Positions 9,835 through 18,858 of a stretch of 34,238 nt of DNA are shown in pieces; the first letter of the stretch is position 1, and every line of letters starts with the position of its first letter. The DNA is taken from assembly GCA_003024175.1 (NCBI GenBank), contig MDYQ01000270.1:1-34238 (forward strand), written 5' to 3'. The stretch comes from Planoprotostelium fungivorum. Lineage: Eukaryota > Evosea > Variosea > Cavosteliida > Cavosteliaceae. Both the position numbers and the translations under genes were made by a program. The notes below the pieces were generated by a model. The model made no database searches and was not told the DNA's origin. It was given only the letters and a program-made list of their open reading frames with translations.

Positions 9835-12800
9835 ATGCATACAGCACTATTCTACCTATTTCTACTCTGGTCCCTGGCATTGGGCGCATTTGTCAGCGAA
9901 CACCACAGGGAACTCATAGAGAAGAGCCTGAACGAAAAGGGAAGAGTCAAATTGCTTGTGACATACGCCGCCTCCTCCACCTTCTTCAATGAGCTCGGTC
10001 ACGCGGAAGCGACACCTCTATCGCGATTACAGATCGAACAACGCTGGTCCAAAGTGCAGCCCAAGATCTTGTCCATCAATAATGGGAAGAGAGCAGACGA
10101 GCCAGACATTGTCGTCCACCGAATCATGCAACAACTGATTCCAGTCGCTGTGGTCACCGCGACCAGAGAGGGATACCAACAACTCCTCAACTTGGAAGAC
10201 GTACAGAACATCGAGTACGACGGAAAAATGAAGTTGAACATGGCAGAAGCCACGGATATCACTGGAGCCAAGAATGTCAGAACACCTTCTCTCGGTGGAA
10301 ATACAAAGTCTGCATGATCGTTCCATTCTTCGTTGCTCATTTTACTTGCAGTTACGATGGAAGAGGATGGACCGTGGCCGTTTTAGACGATGGCTTCTCA
10401 TTAAGCAACCCTTTCCTTCAGAACAAAGCCGTAGGGGAAGCATGCTTCGCCGACGGTGAAGATACATTCTGCCCGAACGGTGATTCGTCTCAATCAGGTG
10501 CGCATCTTCCACCATCTCGGTGTCTCACTCGAAGGAAGGACCTGGCTCGGCCACACCTGGTGCCGGTGGAACTCACGGTACTCACGTGGCGGGGACTGTC
10601 TTAGGCAACACGACGGGGCTGCAAGGAATCGCTCCTGGTGCAACTCTTCTCGGTGTGAACGTGAGATTCATCACATCGAACGACGTGATCACATCACGTG
10701 TCTGACATCATCTTCAGATCTTCGGTATCTATCCCAACGGATCTGCGGGCGAGTACAACGCCTACAGCTCGCTGTTAGATGCTCTCATCTACGTCCACAA
10801 CCAGACGTTCTACCACAAGATCGCCGCCGTATCTCTATCCATCGGTTCTAGCCAGAGATATGACAACTATTGCGACAGATTCTTCACTTCGGTGAGTCGA
10901 TCATCTTCGAATACCGTACGATGATGCTGATGCGGATGATGCAGTTGACCACCGTGATGAGAGCGTTGAGACAGAGAGACGTTGCCATCGTCATTGCTGC
11001 CGGTAATTCTGGGTTTAAGAATGGTATCGCTTTCCCTGCTTGCATGAGGTGAAAGAATCATCACGATGATGAAAAGATGACGGCTGATCAGTATGGCCTT
11101 CGCCATCGGGGCTAGTAGTAAGGGAGACAACCCGGCCTCCTTCTCCAACAGTAACTTCATGGTCAAATTATTCGCACCTGGAGTCGACATTTATTCATCC
11201 ATAGACAGCACGAGATACGAATACTACAAGGGTGGGTCTTCATACACAAAATGGAAATTGCTGCAATTCACATTTATTTACAATGGTAGGTACCAGCATG
11301 GCCTGCCCTGTCGTCTCTGGCGCATTTGCANTCTGGATTTAAGAATGGTATCGCTTTCCCTGCTTGCATGAGGTGAAAATCATCAAGATGATGAAAAGAT
11401 GACGGTGGATCAGTATGGCTTTTGCCATCGGGGCTAGTAGTAAGGGAGACAACCCGGCCTCCTTCTCCAACAGTAACTTCATGGTCAAATTGTTCGCACC
11501 TGGAGTCGACATTTATTCATCCATAGACAGCACGAGATACGAATACTACAAGGGTGGGTCTTCATCCACAAGATTGAAATTGCTGCAATTCACATTCATT
11601 TACAATGGTAGGTACCAGCATGGCCTGTCCCGTCGTCTCTGGCGCATTTGCAGTCTACCGTTCCGTGTGTGAGTCCCAATTCTTTCAAATCAATCCACAT
11701 TTTATTCACTTTTAATCTCAGACGGAGCGACACCCACCTCAGATTCCATCCTCAAGAAATTTCAAGATACGGGCCGTCTCATTGTAGATCCAGGCAACGG
11801 AAGAACTTTTCCGAGAATCGACTTGGCCCGAGCTCTCTGGTCGAACACGTCGAGATGTGGCAACTCCGTTGTAGACGAAGGGGAGAGCTGTGACGATGGA
11901 AACTTGTACAGTGGAGACGGCTGCACGTCTCGCTGCGAGATCGAGCCCCTCTACTACAAGAACGGGACTTCTGTGTCGTTCAGAAATGATCTCGTCAGAC
12001 AGAACGAGAACATGGTATCCGTGAGAGCCAACAGCGTGGGGTCCATCTGGTGAGTGTNCCTCAGATTTCATCCTCAAGAAATTTCAAGATACAGGTCGTC
12101 TCATTGTAGATCCGGGAAATGGAAGAACTTTTCCAAGAATCGACCTGGCTCGAGCTCTCTGGTCGAACACGTCGAGATGTGGCAACTCCGTTGTAGACGA
12201 AGGGGAGAGCTGTGACGACGGAAACTTGTACAGTGGAGACGGCTGCACGTCTCGCTGCGAGATCGAGCCCCTCTACTACAAGAACGGGACTTCCGTGTCG
12301 TTCAGAACCGATCTAGTCAGACAGACCGAGAACATGGTATCTGCGAGAGCTAACAGCGTGGGGTCCATCTGGTGAGTGTAGTGATGATGAGACGACGTCA
12401 TGACCCAAGATAGGACGGCGAGGACGGAAGCAGGTGCGACCACTTTCACTCACAATTACAACCGAAACCCGAACGGAAACGAAGATCGTCTCAGCTTTTA
12501 CTACAACATGCCGGCCGCCAGCTTCAACACGACGCAGAGGTTGAGCTTGGAGTTTCAGATGTCCCTCTCCCTCTACGATCCCGCAGGCGGCAGAGGAAAT
12601 TGCGAGCAGGGTTTCTTTGTTGTGGTCAACGGGTGAGACCTCACGATAAACCGTCACGACCTCATCATCACCGCCATCGGCTGATCATGCAACAGACAAC
12701 CCGTCCAATCATCAGGTTTTCCTTACAACGGCAATCTGAACACAAATTCATCTCTGTCCGTACCCAACTTCCCAGGCGTACGAGCCTGGTGTGGTTTCTC

Positions 12801-13164
12801 CACGAACGGTTTCGTCGACGTCTCCATCGATATTTCCCACTTTCAAGATCGCTCCGCCTTCGTCGGTTTCTTCTGGCAGGGATTCCCCTTCCAATCCACC
12901 GTCGCACCATCTCGAGGGCTCACGGTCAGCGTCAGAGGCATCAATCTGAGAAGAACTCTGTACGGCGGCGATTTCAGAAGCACCGTCAGCACTCACCCGA
13001 TAGACGTCGTGGCCAATGGGACTCTGATTTTGGAAAACAGTACGGTTCCAATCATTTCAGGCCCGGGCAGTACCATCTTCGAGACGTACACGCAAGATAA
13101 CGCAGGAGCCCGAGCAACGACAGTGATCTTGTTGGTCGCTATCCTCTGTGTAATTGTGATATAA
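9835..13164 (+). CDS. Secreted S8 subtilisin-like protease with Myxo-Cys repeat and GPI-like tail
   Basis: A subtilisin-family serine endopeptidase, secreted and probably held at the cell surface. ATG 9835 starts a signal peptide (MHTALFYLFLLWSLALGAF), and a propeptide follows. The catalytic residues are Asp in VAVLDDGFSLSNPF, His in GTHGTHVAGTVLG and Ser in GTSMACPVVSGAFA; the oxyanion Asn is in AAGNSG. Downstream is a cysteine-rich Myxo-Cys/DUF4215-type repeat (CGNSVVDEGESCDDGN...GDGCTSRCE) and a beta-rich region. The C-terminus, DNAGARA plus a hydrophobic TVILLVAILCVIVI end, looks like a GPI-attachment signal. At least seven introns are visible. The sequence as given is interrupted by two direct duplications, each with one N (11331, 12058), which break a single continuous reading. 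With one copy of each, the protein is intact. Stop 13162-13164 lies 27 bp from the stop of the convergent receptor gene. Confidence 0.88.
11008..11652. repeat. Direct duplication around N 11331 (probable assembly artefact)
   Basis: Segment 11008-11330 (323 bp, S8 protease gene) is repeated at 11332-11652 with a few substitutions and a 2-bp indel. A single N sits exactly at the junction. The copy spans the exon after the oxyanion Asn and the exon start with the active-site Ser. Two overlapping contig ends, perhaps of different haplotypes, joined without merging would give this. Confidence 0.85.
11737..12379. repeat. Direct duplication around N 12058 (probable assembly artefact)
   Basis: Segment 11737-12057 is repeated at 12059-12379 (offset 322) with scattered substitutions and no length change. 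One N is at the junction. It covers the Myxo-Cys repeat exon of the S8 protease gene. It has the same pattern as the duplication at 11008-11652. Confidence 0.85.
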
Positions 13165-13191
13165 AGAGAAAGAGAGATAAATTGGAGACGT

Positions 13192-16100
13192 TTATTGATA
13201 CATTCCGTAATCGTGAGGACGGAGGTCGGGGGAGAAACTGTACAAGTTTTCGTTGGTCTCCTTCTTTGTTGGTATCAGATTCTCCTTCCTGTGATGTGAT
13301 TCGATGTGATCTTGCAGTTCTCTGACGATGTCTTTACTCGTCATCCTGTCTTTCGCATCTGCTTTCCAGCTGCAGAAGGTCATCTCTTCGTTCGATGACG
13401 ATGATCTCACCATCTCTCGATGATCGAATTGTGCAGCTCTTCACCTTTGTTGTCTAATCTTCCACCCCCTGTCACGTATTCTCTGATCTATCGTTCGCGT
13501 CAGAACCATTCTAACGAATGAATTTGAAATACCTGTTGATCGGTCATGGCACCATAGGGCTCTTTACCATCCGATAAGACTTCCCTGATAGATTTGATCA
13601 GTAATTTGTTTCAATTCCAGCTCATACCAGAAGAGGACACCGAAGGACCAGATGTCAGAAGCATAGCTGTATTCTCCTTTCACCATGACTTCCGGTGCCT
13701 ATCAAGTTCAGCCATCCATCTCAATCATTTAAAGGTTCTCACGTTCCATCGCTGTTCACTGATGAATCGGCTCACAGCCTTCTTATTCGCCTTCATCGAT
13801 TCACCTTTATACGTGTCATTCTCCAGACGTGGAAGCTTGTGATGTGATATACGCACCGAATCCGGAGAGTTTGGCCGTATTACCTTTGATCAATACGTTT
13901 CTGGCCGCTACATCCGTGTGAATTATCTCGGCCGATTCGAGGTAAGACAAAGCCCTCGCGATTTGCAGCATTCTATCTTCACGTCAGTCTCTTTGTACAA
14001 CAACGAATTCATCACTCACATGTCGTAACGATGACTGATGACAAAGTCATTCGCGTCGACCAACTTTTGTCTCAGATTGTAATCCATCAATTCGAATAAG
14101 ATCCACGTGTCTCCACCATTATCGTTGAAGTGAGACAGATACTGCACCACGTTCGGATGATGTAGAGACTGGGCACATCAATCGAAATTGTAGATTGTCA
14201 TGTCACCTTCAGGTTCATCAACTCGTTCTGTAATTTCTTCGAATCTTTTGATCTCGTCTTCTTGACGGCCACGTGAGTTGTACCAGACTGCAAGCCTCTG
14301 TAGATAGTCGAGCTCTCTCCTTCTCCGATCTTCTCTTCTAACGTGACGAATTGCTGATGTTCTCGTCAATTCTATCCAATTCGATTCGATTTCAACTCAC
14401 GCTGGCATCCATGGTATCCAATGGAATATTTTCCATATTCGCCTGTTTTGTCTTCAGTTCGATACAATTTGGAGGAAAAAGTGATCACCTGTGCTGCAGA
14501 TCGCCTCTTTTTGAGAAGAATGAAGACAATTACTACCAGTACGGCGATCAAGAAAACGGACCCCACCACCACACCTGACGGTGTCATTTTCCTCCACGAA
14601 ATCTTCACTCACCGATGATAATTGGAACCATTGATGGAGAAGCAGCTCCATTGTCGGGCGCGACATTTCCTGGTCGTACGGGTGGACTTCCCACCGTGAA
14701 ATTCGTGAGATGATTGCAATTACAAGTGATGACGTAAGAAGTGTAGTTCCTCTCCGTTGAACACCCGTCGTCGCTCCAAAAGTGATTCGTCTCACTGTAA
14801 TACAGACACGAAACAGAGTCGAGTTGTTCTCTCGAAGTCAAACCGCTGGTGGGAATGACAATGGTAATATTCTCCTTCGAATCGGACACCTGCCACCAAT
14901 CAATCAAATATCATAGTGATGAATGATCACCTCTACGATGTTGCCATTGGCATCCGTGATGGTGAGGCCGTAGATGGAGGCCGATAGATTCTCCGGAGCT
15001 TTGACGGAGAAATTTCCACTATTGTAAGCGTATTCCATGAATACGACAAGAGCAGGTGGTGTCTGCTGATTTTCCGCCCTCGTTGTCTTCAGATCTTCCA
15101 AGAGTGACAGGCTGATCGACGCGGTAGCTGGGGTTATCTTATCTCCTCCCTGCGTAGTATTTGTCGACGTCGACACTTGGATCTGTACGATGGAGGTTGA
15201 GTTCAGCGTAGGTCTTGTGGTGTCGTAAGCGGTGAGGGAGAGAGAAGGTGCAGTGATGCTGATGGGATTGGATGATGTCTTGTTCGAGAACAGCTGTGAC
15301 ACTGTGTTGTAGATGACTTCTGTGGATACAGTCTTGTTAGGTGCGGCGATGTGCTGTATGGTCTGATTGGCTTGTCCATCAGAGATGGGAGAAGGAGGGG
15401 GAGGCACGGTTGTAGATGGAGTGGAGGTCGTAGAGGATGCCACTGATGAGGTAGAGGAGGTGTAAGTGGATGTGAAGGATCTCGTCGTGGTGGATGATGT
15501 TGTTGATGTGGTAGAGGATGTTGTTGATGTGGTAGAGGATGTTGTTGATGTGGTAGAGGATGTTGTTGATGTGGTGGATGAATATGTTGGAATCAGCTTT
15601 GTCGTGGATGTGGTAGGAGCTGCACTCGATGTCATTGCAGCTGAATCCGTCACAGAAGATGGTTCTGAGGGAATACCTACAGGTCCACCCGTCACAGAAT
15701 ATGGAATTGGCACTTTCGAGGTAGTCGTGCTCGACGAACAAGGTGATCCACAGCTGAACTGACTCGTGCTCCCGCAGTTGTCGAGATAGACTTGACTCGA
15801 TTTACCCGATGTCATCAGGCGACAGTACGCGTCCCCATTATCTGTGAGCAGTGAACTGCCCGGATCATCTAAATCGACGGACGGCCTTGTAGAGTTGTTG
15901 GGGCTGATCGTGAAGCTGGTCGAATACAATGAATGGGCACCTGTATCGATCAACGTCTCTCGAGAGGATCTTTACACTCACCGGCGTGAAGGAGGACTAA
16001 AGATTGTGCCTGCGATTGATAATCACCGTAAATGATACAATCAAGAAAGGAAGTCGTTCCGTTCGATTCGATGGCGTGAACGTTACCAGTAGATAATTTA

Positions 16101-17702
16101 GCGAATGTGAAATTGGATCGGGTGAAAGATCCACCAGAGGTAGTCAGTTTTACCACTGTGGAAGATCAGAGAGAAATAAAAGGAATTCCATTCACGTAAA
16201 ATCTTGGCATTTCCACCCTTGAAAGAAGAATCGGCGATGTCAGCCCTCCCAGCAGACACGATGACTGATTCATTCAGAAGATTAAATAAATTTGCCTCAC
16301 CGTCTGCGCTAGATCCTTCAAATTGGCATCTTTGAATGAGAACGTCATCCGCTTGGATCAGATTGCCTGACCCCACAGCGTTACTGGTGAAGCCACAATC
16401 AGAAACTTCCATCTGATTTGAACCCAAATATGAGATCAAGGGTTGCTGATTCGATGTGAATTGACATTGGTAGACGGTCACAGATTTCCAGCCGTTGAGA
16501 ATGACAGAACCGTCGCTCGCTCGATTGTCCGTGAAATTAGAATATTCGACGGACAACTGACTCCAGGTCTCTGCATCATGTCATTCAATGATGGATCGTG
16601 ATGATGACGGTGACTCACTCAACAAGGGTCCCACATTCGAAGCGATGACTGAAGTATCCAGCGAGGCAATAGAAGTTAAGATAGCACCCTGACTCAAGAA
16701 GGTATTATCGGTTATATTCAAACGGAGCAACTGAGCGATTCCGGCATTGATCACGTGACCTGAACAGCTGACGTTCCTGAATAGACTGTCGGTCACTTTC
16801 ACCAGATTGACTGCGACTGATGTCCTTCAGCTACATACATATCGCAATCTCACATATGACATCGTTCATGGATGTCGTGTCTGAGACGTCGATCACTTCG
16901 ACTTGATGCAAGATAACAGAGTTCTGACCGTAGAGGAAGGGATTGCGGCTGAGGTCTCCTGTGAAGGTGGCCAGGCTGACGCGGATGACTCGATACCCAG
17001 AATCATCGAGATGATTATCCAGATAAGAAGAGATGAATTGAGAGGGTGTATCTCCGGCGAGGACGGTGATGTTGTGACTGTTTGTTGTGATGCCCGATCG
17101 AATGAGGGTCACTTGACTCAGAATGACTTCACCACTGACGATCAAGAACGTGTCCTCCATGATGGTACTGGTCACAGTCAAGCCTGATGAAGTCAGCGGA
17201 GATCGTGAGAAGGGACTCATTACTCGATTCGTAATTGGGTTCCCATTTGAAACCATTGAGATGGCTTCTTGTAAAGGTGAAGGAAGTAGTAATACTATCT
17301 GATGATAGGCTACCAGATGTGATATTGAAATAGACGAAGGAGACCTAAAGATGATGAGCGGACGGAACATCGGATCGTAATGCACTTCACTTTTGAAATG
17401 TTTGTGAGTTTCAGATTGACGGTGGCGGGGGTGAACGGCGGCAGTAACCTGACGATGAGGTTGAGGGGGTCTTGGCCCGTCCAGTGCAACTCAACGAAGG
17501 CGGTTTCAAACAGAGGAGCGGATATCTCCACGGAAGTTTCATTGAGTGGGATTGCATTGAACGCTGTGAGGATCAACCTTCGTTGCATCTTCTTCCCACC
17601 GTCTATAAATCCAATGGCGGAGGAGTGAACCCAAGAGCCAGCGGATGGAGTGGAGTAGATCAAAACGAGACAGAAGAACCAAAGAGGTGTGTCCATCTTC
17701 AT
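13192..17702 (-). CDS. Beta-helix / mucin / GAIN-GPS receptor with tyrosine-kinase-like pseudokinase (paralog 1)
   Basis: A single-pass surface receptor of well over 1,000 residues. Order: signal peptide from ATG 17702 (MKMDTPLWFFCLVLIYSTPS); beta-helix-like repeats (VEYSNFTDNRASDGSVIL, VSDCGFTSNAVGSG); a Ser/Thr mucin stalk; a GAIN-like region from about 15390; a GPS motif with paired Cys, Trp and CNCNHLTNF, predicted cut between Leu and Thr codons at 14707/14706; a membrane helix (VVVGSVFLIAVLVVIVFILL, then KKRR); and the kinase domain. The kinase has a Gly loop (GEGESSTIYRG), the Lys of VAVKK, Glu in NELMNL, HTDVAARN in place of HRD, SGFG in place of DFG (codon 13861-13863), QRWNAPEVM, SDIWSFGVLFWEV and RCWKADAKDR. 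Loss of the DFG Asp predicts weak or no catalysis. At least 15 introns. The stop is 13192-13194. GAIN/GPS on a kinase is unusual (see findings). Confidence 0.85.
14698..14724 (-). other. GPS autoproteolysis motif (paralog 1)
   Basis: The codons read Cys-Asn-Cys-Asn-His-Leu-Thr-Asn-Phe. In adhesion GPCRs and polycystin-1 the bond between His-Leu and Thr is cut by the GAIN domain itself. The preceding Cys and Trp residues of the motif (SCLYYSETNHFWSDDGC) are also present. Confidence 0.85.
15181..15390. repeat. Near-identical tract shared with 29132-29341
   Basis: These 210 bp at the start of the GAIN-like region match 29132-29341 with only three visible mismatches and no indel. Coding on both sides is clearly diverged between the two paralogs. 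The encoded peptide begins SDGQANQTIQHIAAPNK. Confidence 0.9.
15496..15579. repeat. 21-bp minisatellite in mucin stalk (paralog 1)
   Basis: There are four head-to-tail copies of a 21-bp unit (gatgttgttgatgtggtaga plus g on the plus strand); the last is slightly altered. On the coding strand each encodes a seven-residue Ser/Thr block (STTSTTS type), so copy changes alter stalk length without shifting frame. Confidence 0.9.
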
Positions 17703-17810
17703 GATATTTTCTGGTTGTGAGGGTGTGAGGTCCGACACCGCACCGTCATTCAGAGAACGGATCATATCATGTATATCTACAACCACTATAGGGGAAATAT
17801 TACAGACATG

Positions 17811-18639
17811 TTATTGTTTATCCTCTGTCTCCTTCTTTGCGGCCTCTTGGATTCCCTCATTAGTGATGGTGATCACCTCTGTCCCGTCGATGGTGATCTT
17901 CTGTCCCAGATGACATATCGCCGCACCAACTGCATCATCGTCATTCTCTTTCCGTCGTGGTCAACATACCGACAGAAACAGGGATGGAGGGCATGACGAA
18001 TTGAGCGATTTTCTCTACCGTTCTCGCTGCACCTCCTCGGTTTAAGAAGCCCGGTCGATAGATGATCAGCCGATCGAATTCCATCTCCTTCAATGATTCC
18101 TCGATCTGATCGAGAACATTAGATGAAAAGGAGGATGGACACGTTTACCTCTCCTTTCGTCTTGGGGTATAAGAACCAGCTGTTCTTGTTGGCACCCATC
18201 GATGATACGTAATGCATGTTCTTGATGCCGGCCTCCTTTGCAAGACGGGCAAAGTCCAGCACATAATCACGATCGATACGTTGAAAAGCTGCCTGATGAG
18301 ATGTCAACTCGTTATGTACGAATCATCTCACAGCTGAGCCGGCATCTTTTCGAGTCGTACCAAATGTGCAGAAGGCGACATCGTGAGAATTGAACACGTC
18401 CTTGTGTTCAGAAAGTTTAGATACATCGACCACGACCTGCTTCACTTTCGCTACCATCGATCAGATGTTGAAATGGGCGTGAGATGTGTATCACATGAAG
18501 AATCATCGAGGTCTATCTGTCTTCTTCCAATGGATGTGATGCTCTTGTATCGAGGAGAACGAATGAGTGAGGCTAATAATTCCTTTCCCACTGCTCCACT
18601 ACCTCCCATGACAATTGCACTGATTCCTTCTGCGGCCAT
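17811..18639 (-). CDS. HTATIP2/TIP30-like NAD(P)-binding oxidoreductase
   Basis: A Rossmann-fold protein of the atypical short-chain dehydrogenase group, about 235 residues from five exons. ATG 18639 begins MAAEGISAIVMGGSGAVGKE, with the nucleotide-binding GGSGAVG. Middle: VAFCTFGTTRKDAGSA, which matches the C-x-GTTR-x-x-AG signature of HTATIP2. Next: RIDRDYVLDFARLAKEAGI and SSMGANKNSWFLYPKTKGE with a Tyr-x-x-x-Lys pair. Then FDRLIIYRPGFL, typical of the family. The C-terminus ends KKETEDKQ at stop 17811-17813. Introns are about 40 nt at each break. The human relative acts in nuclear import and metabolism; substrate here is unknown. It lies 108 bp upstream of the receptor gene start, same strand. 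Confidence 0.87.
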
Positions 18640-18858
18640 CGTTACGTTCTAATCGTTTCTGTTGTTGTTGTTAATGCCGTCATCAAGTGCTTCGGCGTTT
18701 CGGAGTGGGTTGTAGTAGCTGAAACGTTTTAAATTTAAATTTCATTTCAACTCCAGGCCAAGTGCACTCAATGGCTGATTCACATATGCAGGAGGTTCTA
18801 CTGATATCTGTAGGGTCGTATGTCTTGATGTAAAACAAGGTGGATCTCATCAGGTGAT

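Noticed and set aside
11008-12379. Genuine internal domain duplication of the S8 protease
   Set aside because: Repeat boundaries ignore exon and domain limits and coincide exactly with single N characters, so contig-end overlap is the simpler explanation.
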